Assembly: GCA_958510825.1 (NCBI GenBank)
Contig: OY294051.1
Span: 30,693,667 to 30,757,666, forward strand
Source of the DNA: Brachypterus glaber
Taxonomy: Eukaryota; Arthropoda; Insecta; Coleoptera; Kateretidae
Reading direction: 5' to 3'
Length of the DNA: 64,000 bases
Positions 11,601 to 26,600 of the stretch are shown piece by piece. A model generated the notes under the pieces. That model saw nothing but the letters and a program-made list of their open reading frames with translations. It was not told where the DNA came from and made no database searches. Numbering within the stretch: the first letter of the stretch is position 1; every line of letters begins with the position of its first letter. A program made the translations under genes and the position numbers.

Positions 11601-14600
11601 CATCGAGTTCATCTCCCACAAAGAATTCCTTGGTGCTAAATTTGTAAATCGGTGTCAGAGTCACGCCTCCTGCATCCCAAAATCGGACTGTACCATCCTC
11701 GTGACCTGTCAAAAGCAATTCTTTGCGAGGTAGTTGACCTTTTGAACACAGAAGTTCGCCACCATCGACTGGCCAAGCTCTGTTGGAGTACAAGTGACTG
11801 GTTTGGGCACGACCGGCATCTTTGAGTTGCTCCCAAAGCTCTTCAGGGACACCTGGTGAAAAGAAAGTGAAATGTTTGAACTAATAAAATTAACAAATTC
11901 CTTGGAATTAATATTGACAAACAAGTGAAGTGGTCCATATAAATTCCACCATTGCAATGCACTTGATTTATGCGCGTATAGAGCAGTTTTTAATATATTA
12001 TTAAAACATTACTGTTCAATTGATGATCAACTAGTTTTTAGCCTTTTTTTGAAAAATTATTGTAACTTACCTGACACATACTGGCTACATGTAACTGCTG
12101 AGGCATGTAAAGAAACCAAATACGGTAAAGACATCATTTTCCAATCTTTACAGAGTAAATCTACAGCAACTAATTCTTCTTCAGCTAAAACCAAAAGTGC
12201 CTCAGGCTCTCCTTTAATATGGATGCCGTTTGTTAAGCCATTTTCTTCTGAAGATATTGTGTCATCATCGTCCATTCTTGAGTTTAATACAATAAAATCT
12301 ATGACCTAGAATGGAATATGTTTTGAAAATAGGCAAAATAAATGAGTTAATAGTAATAGCTTATTATACTGTTGGCAAGATAATTATATAATCGTCAAAA
12401 AAGAGCTGTAGCGGATGTTATAAATGGACTGCTATAGTGGGTCAGTCCCTGGCAAAAATCTCGACCTTTAGCCGACCCTTCACTTATTAAGGCCTTCATT
12501 GAAGGTTTTTGTTTTGGGAAATTAGGGTCTGATAAAGACTAAAAATTGCAGCAGGCATTCTTAAGCATTAATAACTCTAGAAATCCATTTATTGAAAAAA
12601 AAAACAAGTTAAGAAAAGCAGTTTGCTAAAAAGAACCTAATTTTGGAATGATAGAGTTCAAGGGACTATATCATGTGTTTTCCTGAAAGATAAGTTTTTG
12701 GTACCTATAAGATCGTTTAAACTCCTGTTAAATTGTGCTTTTGATCATCCATTTGATGTGCTAGCAAACAGTACCTGACGTTAAAACCACTTCCAAATGA
12801 AAATGCAAAAATACAGTCCACTAATTTTATTTTGCAGGAAAAAACAGACTTATCCACAAGATGCAAAAGAAGTGGGTTAAGTTTACTCACTAGACTATCA
12901 TATCTATAATGTACTAAAGGGTAAGTCTATAATCTTGAAATTTATGAATTGACTAGAAAAATACAGCGACCAATGTAGTAGGTTTGCTAGCATGCTAAGG
13001 TAAAACATGGACCTTGAACTATTGTGTATATTTTGTAATATGTACGATACTTTACTGTAGAAGAAAGGTAAGTTAACGAGCATTGTACTAAACAGGGTGT
13101 CCCGAAAATGAAGATGACAATTTAAACAAAAACCACACGACACGATAATTCTAAGATTATTATTGAAATTATCATGCAAAAATTTAATAATAAATAAATC
13201 ATAAAAAATAAACTTTTTAAGGACACTAAAATTTATTAGTTTTTCTCGTAAGTAGTTTTTGACACACGCATGCTATGTAATGTTTTATTTTGGTTAAAAT
13301 CGAAAACACAAAATACCTTATTTCCCAATATATCATCTTCAGAATCACTTTTCGATTTTGTGATCTGTTCATGAAACAAAAATTCACCAATTCACTAACA
13401 AAGGTTTACATAAATTTTAACCTTAGACCAGTATTGGTGACTTCCTAATTTTTGTCGGGGTAAATACGTTACTTAAAAAACTTTATCACGTCAGGATTTC
13501 GAATTATTCTAACTTTAAAGTTATGAGACATTTTTAGGGTAAAATAATTAAAAATTAAAATCACTCTGACCACCTAATGTAAACCCTAAAAATATAAATT
13601 TCTAGTCAATACCTTAAACCGTGTAGAAGGTGTGTAAAAGAAGTAACAAGCAGTTGCCGATTGAAGAACAATGCATCACGATGGTTGCGGCTTTTTTTGA
13701 CACCCTCCCTCCCCCCTGATATAAAATGTCACAAGCTTCCCCTCCCCCCGTATCACGTCACATTTTTTTTTGCGTCTAATATTGATTGACATAAAAAAGA
13801 AGAATAAATACAACAAAAAAATGTAAAAAAAAACTATAGAAAATATTCTATACAGAATGTTTCACTTTAAACTCCCAGGGTCCTAGGGGCGATTACTCAA
13901 AAAATAACGGAGGTATTTAAGATCTGTAGAAAGCATAGAATAAATATGACACAAAAGAACAAAACAGGCACCGCAACGCTTTAAATTATTGTATCAATAT
14001 TTAAAATTTTAAGCTGAATCTGAATCTTTAAAAGGAATGTTAATTTTCACGTTTCCAAGGACCTGCCAAGATTCTATTTTTTTTTCTAGTCTCATTTTTA
14101 AGTAATTTAAAATTAATAAAGGTATTGATGTAGGATAATTAAACTAACGTAGATTTTTTGAGTGAATATTTAAACATTTTTCTTTAATGTCACACCAGTT
14201 GATACTTTCCACACTAGCTTATACTCCCTCCCACCCCCATCAAAAAGTGTCACAACTTTGAGGACCCCGCTTAAAAGGTTACATAATTTATGGACGAGGC
14301 ATATGCTGCCCTCGTCCTAACTACATTTTTTTTATTTTCGGCTTACCTGTATATACCGGTTTTCAATGCCATATTTATCCAATCTCCCAAGTAAAAACGT
14401 GATTCTCGTAGGGAGAATAGATAAATATGGCATAGAACAATCGGTAACTACATGCAGATAAGCCGAAAATAACAAAAACAATGTAGTTAGGACGTTTTAA
14501 CTAAGAAGGGCAGTATGGGCAAAGCATGTGATTCCAGAACATCTCTAAAATCACCTATAAAGATCTAAGGTTAAGAATAGAAGTTTATATAATTTAACAC

Positions 14601-17600
14601 AAAAAAATTAAAATTATAGGTAATGTTAATTCATTTAATTTATCGATTGGTCTGTGTGAAAAGCTAAGTTGTATATGCAGAATAAAGTAGATTTCTAACC
14701 TAATAAGAAAATGAAACATTTCCAACTCGAGAGATACTATTTGGCCGAGGCGCAGCCTAGGCCAAATTAGCAGTAATTTTCTTATGTGGTTAGAACATAA
14801 TTTAATTTACAAGCATAAATAATTAACACACAAATAATTAACACATTAAAATTAACCATTTTAAATGATCTACAGAAATTTTGCAGATTTCTAACGTCAC
14901 TATAAATTTCAACTAAATAATAATTTAAATAAGTGGCTCGTTGTTATTTCCTATCATCAGTCTCGGTATGAACCATATAATATATAAATAAAGATTATTT
15001 CTTATTGTTTTTCGTAGAAATAAACAAAAATGTTAGGTTATTTTATTTGCAAACTTCAACTGTTTACAGACAAGGCGATAGTATCGCCATCTATGAGGTA
15101 TAACCAAAAGCTAAAAAACAGGTTAGATATGAATTCATTTCTATCCTTGGTTAAAAATGAAAAGCTTTATTAACTTTAAAATAAGTAAACAAATATGATA
15201 GATTTTGCAACTTTTTATAATGCATATAAAGGACGTTTTTCTGTATGCTTGTGAATAAAACTAATTCCTTTATATTTTCCCTAAATAAATGGAACAAAAT
15301 CACTTTAGGAGTGTTTATCATTAAAATTATTTCACTTTTGAATCATAAACACAGCTAAACTAATTTTGTTCCGTTTATTTGAGGAAAATATAAACAAAAT
15401 AGTTTATTCTGCACATACGAGCTTTTCACACAGATCAGTCGATATTTAAGTTAGATAAGATGTGCTAAATTTTACAATTATTTTTAGGACCAGTGCAACA
15501 AGGTACAAACTCAAATGAGAAGCCTAAAATTCTGTAGTAATCATGCCAGGTAAAACTATAGTAAATTTTTGAAATTTTTTTCAAAAAAAGATTATTTATA
15601 TAAAATATTTTTTCTCTTACTAATAACCAAAGCGCAAAATTTCAATGGTTAACCAATCTGGTAATAATTTTTCAAAAACATATTTAAAAAATTTAATTAT
15701 TATACTTTACCGCTTTCCATTCATTTTATATGATTAATCAGAGACGCCAATTCGGCTCACCGGGGGGGCACCTGATTTTCAGAACATAAATGTTCAGATA
15801 TCTATATTTATAAAAATACTACTATTGGTAGAGAGTCCGCGCGATAAGAATGGTACAGTGACGTCATTAAACATGGAATGCACCAAAACGGGTTGATTAC
15901 ATACACGTCCCTTAGCAACAGCGCGTTCTCCTTAGCAACAGTCGCTTGTTGGAATAAAGCCGTTCACTCCGCCTACAATTTTGGGCGCAGTGTCGTCATT
16001 AAGTTTATGACGTCGCTGTCCCATTCTTATAGCGCGCGGACTCTAACTAAAAACTTTTATGAATTGCGCCGCCTATATTTTTAGATATGGCGGTGTTTGG
16101 AATTTTGGATGAAGGCGCTTCCAAATCTATATAGATTATTATTAATATTTAAATAAATAACTTCTTGTTTCAGAATGCCTATGGCGGAAAGTGTTCAAAT
16201 TATATAGGGTCGACCGGTCCATAAATAAAACATGTTAATAATAATTTTTGGAAAATTATTTTAACAAATAAGTCCGAAGCCTCTTGATTTAAGGGTAAAA
16301 TAAGGCTAATTTTTACTTCATAGAGACTGCAAAACTTGTATATCTTACCACTAACTCAACTATTTTTTTTTAACTTACCTTGCTTGTAAAATCAAAAACA
16401 GCATGCTTTTCCCCGTGAATCACAGAAACAGAATATTTATCGCTGAAACTCGCTCTGGGCAAACCCCCAGAAAATACCATTAAAGGGTTACCATCAAGCT
16501 CGGTGGTCAGTATTTTTGGAATGGCTCTGCATGGGAATGGTCCATATGTGGTTATGGCTTCATTGGTTTTGTCTGTGTCGACGTCATCTATGTTCCAAAC
16601 TGTGTAGCTACCTGTAATTAAAAAAAAAATTGTGAATATTTATTTTTTTAACACCCAACAGTACAAGAAAACAAAACTTAAAACTGAATATGGTACACCG
16701 TCATGAGGTAGTTATTTAGAATTTCTTTCAATGTGGAGGATTTTAATAACGTTTATACACGTTTTATAAACTGGTGATGTATATTTAATATTTGTTGCAG
16801 TTTACAGATAAAAAAAATCCGTACTTCTAGCAGAGATTATAGGTATGTGAAATGTTAGTTCACCAAGAATATAGCTACAATCTATTTAACTGCGAAGTAT
16901 TTTAAATAAGAAAATGCAAGAAGTGCTATATCTTCTAGATTTTAAGCCTAAAACATCAAATCTTGACCACAAATAACTGTTTCAAATGCCCTAATGACTA
17001 AAAAGACCTTTCCTAGGAAAAAATAAAAATAAAAGTCATAGCCTACCATCATTATGTGAACACGTGAAAGTTTTCCCGTCTTCCTTCCAGCAGAGCGACT
17101 CCAGGGACGGCGAGATAAACGTTTTGACGGCAGTGTTTTCGCTCCGGTTCCATAGAACTATAAGGCCTCTGTTGTAACCGATCAGGATATTGTCTGGTTC
17201 GTTGGGCTGCTCGAAGATGGCCTCAACTGCACCTGGATTTAGTTTGAAATCTTGCGGAACGCTGAAAAATATTTAGGCCAGCCGGTAAGTCTTGGACTTT
17301 TAGACCTTTTTTTTTATCAGAGAAAGACAAAGGCCTATTTTTTTACTATCCGTATTTTTCATCCGGTAAATTTTGGACATAACCTCAAAAAACGTTATTT
17401 TTATACTCGAAAATAACTTTTTTTTTGAGATTATCTCCAAAACTAAGTACGATTCAGTGCCTCACAATACATAGGAATACAATGGTTCCCGAAGAAGTCC
17501 TTGACCTTCTTTTTTGTGTGGCTGTGTTATTGACCGTTGATAAGCACATCAAATTTAGACAATTTAAACAGATTAAGGACCTCGTCTCAGAAAAATTCTT

Positions 17601-20600
17601 TTTCAAGAAACTCCCTAATGTATACTATACTATGCAGTATAATATGCATTACATTACGGGGTATGATACGAGGGACGCTAAAAAAATTCAATTAATATTT
17701 GACTCACTTTTGCATTACGACATCCTGATAAATAATATCCGGCGTCATCGTGAAAGTGCTTAAGTCCAACAAATAAATATTTCCTCCCTCTGTGCCTAAC
17801 AGCAAGTGTTTTCCTGCAGTTTCGAGACACATGGTCGAAATTTTCTTCAGTTTTCCCTCCAAAGCTTGCGATTTAACTTCGACAAGGGAACTTTTATTCA
17901 CCTTTAAATAAAAATTAGTGACATAATTAAGATTTTTAGTTTGAGAATTTATAAATGTAGCTGAAATTCTTAAGGTGAAGTCATAATAATTAACACTTAA
18001 AAACTAAGAATTGGCCAGGTTAACGTTCTAGTTTCATTACAGACTTTTTTGGTGCGTCAATGTTTAAAAAACGAGCCGCTTACGGCGTTACTTAATGGAC
18101 AATTGCACCGATAGTATAATGAAACGAGCATTTTATAGTATTTTTTCTATTGGTTTTTACAAAAATATGCATTTTGTGAAATTTTTTGTAAAAACGATAG
18201 CAAAAACTGTAATAAAAAAGATTTTTTATAGTTCTTGGCATAAATTCATTAGTTTTAAAGGCAATAAGCGATGTTCATTTGCCCTGTTGCCAACCCTAGA
18301 AAAAACAAATTTGCGTATTTTTATGGGCCCATAACCTCACGCAAAATGAGTGTGTATATAAGCTTATAATGCAACTCAAATAGAAAACGTCCCGGAAAAC
18401 ATGTAATTTGTCAACCTTCTGTTTGACTGGCCACTTCTGAAGTGTTAATTTCTTTTGTTCAAGTCACCTTTAGAATTTAGCTACAAAAATTAACAAAATA
18501 GTAGTGTGTGTATCCAGAGCATAAACCATGCGAGAACGGCAATGGAACTTTGTGTTCTAGTTACATACACTATTTTTTCTACGACTGGTTCAAGAACTAA
18601 GGTTTGCCTTAATTTACAAATGGAATTTTACACTACTATCAGTGATAAATGAAAAGTCTGCTTTTACACATTCGTAGAAAAAATCTAATTCAACAAAATT
18701 GCAACATAATACACAATAAAATATGAAATTTTATGAGTTCATTTTGAAAAAAAAACGATATAATAATACGAGTCGCAGACCATTTTTTTTTTCGACGAAC
18801 TCAATTTCATTTAACACATATGCCAACAAACCTCGATTAAGTTTTTAGTAAAATAGAACAGGGACTCCATAAAAAAAATTGGTCTGCAGCTCGTATTTTT
18901 TTATTTATTTAGAAACGCCTTACTTATTGCTAAGCTTGTTGCTAAGCAAACAGTTAATGAAAACTTTTTTATTCTCCGAAATTAATTATAAAAAAAGGTT
19001 GTTGCTCATAAGCCATCTAAGCTAATGATTAAGATGATTTAAAGTTGCAGTTTTGTATTGATATATAAGCTTAAACTATACAAATATGCTTAAGTTTTTG
19101 ATACAAAACGAACTTTTAATGCCAATATTATGAAAAAAAAATACAAAATCCCAACAAGCACTAACTTTTAAAGCAAAACAAACAATTAAACAATACATCT
19201 TAATAATTAAACATAAAATTAAAAAAAGGTATTAATTCTTACGTTTTNNNNNNNNNNNNNNNNNNNNNNNNNNNNNNNNNNNNNNNNNNNNNNNNNNNNN
19301 NNNNNNNNNNNNNNNNNNNNNNNNNNNNNNNNNNNNNNNNNNNNNNNNNNNNNNNNNNNNNNNNNNNNNNNNNNNNNNNNNNNNNNNNNNNNNNNNNNNN
19401 NNNNNNNNNNNNNNNNNNNNNNNNNNNNNNNNNNNNNNNNNNNNNNNGGTAGAGCTTCTCCCCTTTAAATGGCAGCACAAATCGTTTATATTGCGGCAGT
19501 TTTGTGCTCAGTTGCATTATTATGCTTGTTTATTTTATAAATAATCGTTATAAAAGTTCGTGATTCTGTCTTGGGTAAGTTATGATGTTAGTTAAGTTGA
19601 TCCACTATTCATAATTAAGCAATTTGAAAACGTAAACATTCTACAAATTTCTAATCTAAAAAGCAGAAAGTTGCCTAATTTCGGATAGACCATTTTTGTG
19701 CATTTGATTCCCAATTTCGGATATCCGCAAGGTAATTATTATTCAGGATAACCAACCATTAATTATTTTTTTTATAATGATACAACAAACTAAGATAAAC
19801 AATTTTGAAAAAACGAAAATTACCTAAGATACTAAAATATTCGAAATTGGGAATCTAAAATTATAGTTCCTATAGTATTTCGTAGAAAATCGCTTAATGA
19901 TTAAATTACGTCTTAAATGTAAAGGAATAACAAGAAACATAAGCAATGGGATCCAGATCTACTCTTGAAAAAATTTTTTCGGATATGTCCGAAATTAGGA
20001 GCCCTTTTTCAAATGCACAAAAATGCGCTGATTTTTTTTAACCGTGTTTTTTGGAAAAAATAAACTGTAATAAAATTGCTTTTATAATAAATCATGGTTC
20101 GCTATAATAAGTTGCATCTGGTTATATAAAAAAAATATCAAAAAGTAATACCGAGTATTAAATATTGAATACATTGTAAATGGTATCCGAAATTAGGCGA
20201 CTTTCCTCTTTATGTACAAATAATGTTACAAATAGACGGTCGAAAAAAAATAATAGTTAAAGTACCGTTAGAAAGTATTACTCATAATCCTACAGTAACT
20301 GCTGTGCGAGGCGTTCTATAGTATACCTATACTCTTATTATATCGTTGGTTTAGCATTTTGAATTTGTAACAATCCAAGATACCTCCATACGATTTTCTG
20401 TTTCCTTTAGGAAACCAAACCTTTCCAGTTTAAATGTACATAGGGTAGATACCCCAGTTATAGCCACCTTAAGAAAAATTCTGTTTTTATTTCTTTTTAT
20501 TATGTTCCATTATAATGTTAAGGTTGCAAGTTTTGGTTTTTCTGAAACTTACAATATATCTCTACTTTAAAATAAATGTTTAAACAATATAACTTCAGCT

Positions 20601-23600
20601 GATATTATGTTATAAAATTAAAAACAAACAAAATAATACTAATTCTCTAGTTTTAGCCACCCAAGCACCGGTTTTAGCCATAAAAATTCACCAGTTATAG
20701 CCACCATTAAAAAAAACTAAAAAGATGTTAAAAATAAATTATTTATATTTTTGTAACAGTTTTAGAACATTTAAAATTTATAGTTTTTTAAAAATATATA
20801 CTTCTTAATCAATATTTAAAATGATTTCGTTTTTTATTACATTTTTTCTTACTTACATATTTTCTCGTATAATTATCCGATAATTATAAATATTTATTAA
20901 TTTTATTTATTTGTTAAGAATCTTTTTGGGATCTGAACCAGCTGGTAGTTTATACCATATTCGACACTATAAGTTTTACAAAAATATTTATATGTATATG
21001 ACAATTTCACATTGTGACATGTTTAGTTTTCAGCTTCAGTCTTGAATCATTTGAGTCATTTTGATGGCCAGCTCTAGACTATTTTGTAATACTCCTCCTT
21101 TTTTAATTTAAATGTATTATTGGCTAATATTTAAAGGTGGTTTTCGCTAAAATATTTATTATTTGTACAGTAATTTTGACATTTTGATATTTTTTGACAT
21201 TGGCTATAATAGGTACTACTTAGGTTCCAGTTTTAGCCAATTCTGTGGCTATAGCTAGAAAGAGAAGCATATTAGTGTCCCAGTTATCGCCATGCAAATT
21301 TAAGAATAAATTCTGCAAAATATGTATTAAAATATTAATAAAGTAACTGTTTAATGACTTACCTTTAACTTGATATAAATGTTTTACGAATTTAATTTTA
21401 CCTGAATTAGATATTTAAAATTATTTTTCTGGCGGTTTCTTAAGAAAAGTCATAAGAAATTACATTTTTTTCAAAATCAAAATTTTGAATAGGCGCTGTA
21501 TTCGTTTTGCTACAGTTAAAACTTATTTAACATATTTGTTGTCCCAACTTTTATCATTCAAATCGGATTTAAACGATAATTTTGATCTAAAGTCTTCTAT
21601 TTCTTAGCTATACCCAAAAAACTACTCTGACTGGCTAAAACCGGTGCAGTGGCTAAAACCGGTGATCCTACCCTACTTTTACTTTAACATTTACTTCGCC
21701 ACTATATAAAAATAATAGTCGATATTTTCGGCAGTGTGAAGTTGTAATCCCGCATTAGGCACTAACAAAAATTTTGAGTTTTTCGGAAAGGGGGCCTTAT
21801 GTGGACCTTAGTTCCACCATTACTTTCGTTTGTGACATCTTGGTTCTCCAGATACAAAAATTTCCACAAAATTGCCTGTAATCCCGCATTTGGCTTTTGA
21901 GAAGAAAAATACGTCCGTGGAATTTAGTGCCACAAAAAAAATTTCCCCATCTCAAAGCGCTAAGCCCCCATGGAGGTTTAAACTTGGGAAAATGGGGTGT
22001 TTTCAAAAGGAGGCACCTACGAGAAAAATCGAGATAGTTTGAACCTGTTAGCAGTTATTGGTACTTTTATGTCTGGAGAAGTTAGTGCCATCATTAGGTC
22101 GCTTCTTTGTCCAACCGTTTTTTCAGAAATTTAAATTTTTCTACGCCTTGACGAATTGTGAAAAATTTTATATAGTGAAATTAACTGATTGTGGTTTCCA
22201 AGGAATTCTTATCGTTTGGGTCTGTTTGTGCCACCATAAAATTTATTAATTTATATTTAAAATTTATTTTAAAATTTTATTATTAGTGGATTAATATGTA
22301 ACCTAATTTTAGTTTTAAATTATCTCATGTGGGTAAAAAATAGATTTTTTTAATTTTAGGGGTGAGGGGACTGGGGGGAAATTTTTATAAAAAATTGATT
22401 TGTCAAGCGAGTTAAGCATGTGTACTAAAAAAAGTATATTCTAAGTGGGTGAAACAGAGACGGGGGTTAACTTAGCCTTGGTCTAAAAATGGGGAGACGA
22501 GGGGGGATATTTTTTTTTTTATTTTATTTATGACCTAAAAACAGTACAAGAAAACTGGTGACTAGGCCTAATAGTAATATAAATAAGTACTAAGAATTAA
22601 TTACCATATAAAATTTATTTATTGTAAAATTTTATTATCACTAAATGAGTATGTAACCTAATTTTAGTTTTAAATTTAGGTGGTCGAAAAAGCCTTTGGC
22701 AGATTTGCCCTAAACATAGTAAGAAAAATTTCAAGTTAAGTAAAAGCTTGTAAAAAGCTTATAACTGGTCTCTTGAAAATTTTAATTTTTGTGACATAGT
22801 GCCCTTTACCTCCTATATACAGACTTCATAAATTAAATTTTACCGTAATTATTTTAATAAATTATAGAAAATAACCTTCAAGAAAATATACGGTAATATA
22901 ATATTCTTTATATAAGTATATTATAAAAAACAATGAAATAATTGTATTAAATATTAAACAATAAATTATTTATAATAAATATAATACAAATCTATACCCA
23001 GAAACCGTATATTATATTTTATAAACAATATGCTTTGTTTCAAGTAAAACAACTAAATTTTCGTTGACACCATTTGAGAAACAATATTCTCGTTGTGACT
23101 TCTAACTTGAGAGCACTAAAAGGGTTTCTACAAGAATTTTCCCTAGCTGGTTATTGGCAAAGTTCTACACCCCATCTAGCGCCCTCGCAACGGACCTGGA
23201 AGTATACAAACCCGAAACGTGGGTTTCGAATTTTCAAAAAAAGTCAAAAATCGTCCTAGACAAAATATTCTTGATATAAATTTGTTTCATGAAAATATAA
23301 GCAACTTTTTTTTGTTAATGTCCGTCCGTCCGTCTGTCCGATGTCACGATTTTTGTGAACACGATAACTCAAGAACAAATCATCCGACCGACTTGAAAAC
23401 CTCAGGAAAAATCAAGTTCTACGAGGGGAAGATCGCTATTATTTTTGAAAGTAATCCCCCAAAAAACAAAAAAGTTATGGGGGGTTAAACTCTTTAAAAA
23501 ATCTAAAAAAGCTAAAAAAAAAATCCGATAAACTTTTTTAGGGAAAATTAGTTTTATTAGAAGGATCAATTGTGAAAGTAATCCCCTCGAAAACAAAAAA

Positions 23601-26600
23601 AAAATAAAAACTATAATTTTGATTTTTTTCTATTTTTTTTGTTTTTCGCAAAAAAAATTAAAATTTTGATTTTTTTTTTAAATAAAAAAAATAATTCTTT
23701 TTTTCGAAAAAATTAAAAAAAAAAAATATTTTTTTTTGTTGAATTTTGAGTTTTTTTTGGATTATTTTATTTTGTTTTCTTTTTTTCTAAAAACGTTCTT
23801 TTTTAAGAAATTATTTTTTTTAAGTATTTGGGAAAATAAAATATACCATTTACTGTGAATAATATATGTGGATTGGTTTTAAAAGAGCCAATGTCACTTT
23901 GTCAATAGCAGCGTTTTCACATCAACTCTGATGTAATATTTTGAAAACGCTGCTATTGACAAAGTATTGTTAAAATATTTGGTAGTTATTTTGCAAGTGT
24001 TTTCACTACTCCTAATTTTGTTAACTACCAAAACAACTATAATGATGGGGTGCATTTAGAAAATGTCAGTTTGGATACGATAACTGAGAAAGATATTTTA
24101 ATTGCTATAAAAAAACTAAAAACAAAAATGACGTCCGGGTATGATAAAATTCCAAGTTTTTTGGTCAAAGATTGTGGTAGTATATTGTTAAATCCTTTAT
24201 GTAGTCTGTTTAACTTAATAATTCGTGAAAAGAAATTTCCGGATATTTGGAAAATTTCACGTATATGTCCTGTTTTGAAAAGCGGCGACCCAAAGAACGT
24301 TAAGAACTATAGACCAATTTCAATCTTATGTAACTTTTCTAAAGTGTTTGAAAGTATAATTTACAAAAAAATATATTCTCAAGTAAAAAATGTGTTGTCA
24401 CCGTATCAACACGGTTTTGTTGAACAACGTTCTACGGTTTCAAATTTAGCAATAATTTCTCAGTATTTGGCTAGTGAGTTAGACAATCGGGGCCAGGTCG
24501 ATGTTATATATACCGATATTCAAAAGGCTTTCGATCAAATTGATCATCCTTTGCTATTAAATAAAATGTTTAATATTGGATTTAATAGGAATCTTTTAGA
24601 ACTTTTTGAAAGCTATCTTTTGAGCAGAACCTTTTTTGTCGAAGTTAATAATTATCGATCTGGTACGCATTTGGCTACTTCAGGAGTGCCACAAGGGTCA
24701 AATATGGGTCCGTTGTTGTTTTTAATATTCATCAACGATCTTCCTAGCTTTATAAAATGTTTTAAACTTTTATTCGCTGATGATTTAAAAATATTTATAG
24801 CTATAAGATCTATATTTGACTGCTTATTTTTACAAACAAATCTTGAAGCTGTTTATGAATGGTGCACAAAAAATAATTTAAGGCTTAATATATCAAAATG
24901 TAAAGTTGTCAGTTACACCAGAAAATTAAATCAAATTATTTATAATTACAACATAAACGGAACAACTTTAGAGCGTGTAAATTCAATTCGTGATCTAGGT
25001 GTAACCTTTGACTCTTTGCTTTCCTTTGATATACACATCTCAACAATTGTCAAGGCATCGCTAAAAATGTTAGGTTTTGTTATACGAAGCTGTAAAAATT
25101 TTACCAATCCCGATTGCTTAAAAGTGTTATACTTTTCCTTTGTAAGATCAAAATTAGAGTATGGGTCCCTAATTTGGTATCCATATTATAATAACCATAT
25201 TAATATGATTGAATCTGTTCAGAGAAGATTTATTAAGTTTTTTTCATTTAAAATAGAAAGATCGTACCCACCTAGAGGAGCAGATTTATCTGACTTAATG
25301 TTAAGATATAATTTTAAACTTTTAAGCACTCGCAGGAAAATTTTATCAGTAACGTTTCTTTATAATTTAATACATAATAGGATTGAATGTAGCGATCTCT
25401 TATCACAAATTTACTTTCTGGTACCAAATGCGACGCGCCGTTCGCTAACATTTTTTGTTCCCCGAGCCAATACCAACTTGTTATATAAGTCGCCAATATA
25501 TGTAATGTGTAAAAATTTCAATGATATCTCTCAATTGTGTGATATAAACTTTTCTACTTTAAGATGTATTTTAGGTTTTATATAGATTAATTTTAATGAT
25601 TTGTACTAAATATTTGAATGTCCTGTATGGTTTGTACTGTTGGGCAATAAACGTCTATTATTATTATTATTATTATTATAAAAAGTGACATTGGCCCTTT
25701 TAGAACCAATATATAATGAAATGCGTAGCATTCAATATCTTGTTTTTAAATTTAATATTAATATTTAATATTAACTATAATTATATTATACTATAATTAT
25801 ATTATAATTACACAAAAAAGTGGAAATTATGCGGAAATAATTCACTGTTTTTATAAAAGTTTGTTTTCTGGAAATAATTACGACAGGGGCGATGCTCCCG
25901 GAGTAATTATTTCCCTTCGCAACAAACTTGAATGAAAACTGTGAATTATTCCCGATAATTCGAAGAATCGCGCGTAATTCGCGAATCCGAAAGATTATTT
26001 TTTAACAATTAAATTCCATCTTAATTCACCTTAAATCTGTCAAAATCATATTTATTTTTTTATCATGATAAGAAACCAATATGGTCGCTCGAAAGTAAAA
26101 ATGAGTATCAGATGACAAAAAATGAAACATAAATTTAATCCTGCCCGCCTCTGTAAATTGAGATCGTTGGCCTTATTGTAAGCAAAGTATATTTTTTATG
26201 TGAAATTAATACAAGTAAGCTAAAAGATAAACTTTATCTTATAAGGATTCTTTCTCGGAAATTGAATTTTATTTTTAGACCAAATTCTTATTTTTATGAA
26301 AAAAAAAACCTGCTGCATTAAAAAAAAAATAGAAGAAATCAATATTAAGCGAATTTCCACCACAAACCGACTTTTACTAGTAAGAGTTCTAGCTGAGAAC
26401 ATTTGTTAAGAAAAATATGCAAAATTTAAATCTTAAGTTATCGTGATCTCGATCGTGATAACAAAAATTTCAAACAGACCAACAGATGAATTTTTATTTT
26501 CGAAAAATAGCTAAGGGCATATCCACAGGCTCGCATAACAACATAGTACATAAGAATGCGATGCCGTGATTGGCCTGATGTGCCGCCATGTATCTTGTAT

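Larger units (their letters stand above)
12306..16378. other. Lgl intron, no coding exon seen
   Basis: AT-rich intron between exons 16379-16611 and 12071-12305. It contains the foldbacks at 14299-14516 and 14637-15452 and the MITE at 15833-16043, plus C-rich patches with GTCAC words at 13690-13780 and 14215-14285 that resemble PIF/Harbinger MITE interiors. No other gene was recognised. Confidence 0.6.
23871..25711. mobile_element. Hairpin MITE split by a retrotransposon
   Basis: 23871-23965 joined to 25687-25711 would form one near-perfect hairpin. GATTGGTTTTAAAAGAGCCA and GTCACTTTGTCAATAGCAGC on the left pair with GCTGCTATTGACAAAGT at 23949-23965 and GACATTGGCCC...AACCAAT at 25687-25711. 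The right arm is interrupted by the retroelement, with AAAGT duplicated at the junctions (23961-23965 and 25682-25686). Confidence 0.8.

Noticed and set aside
17425..17763. Plus-strand ORF of 112 codons
   Set aside because: Runs from a foldback-related repeat (17464-17530) into the antisense of an Lgl exon; no independent support.
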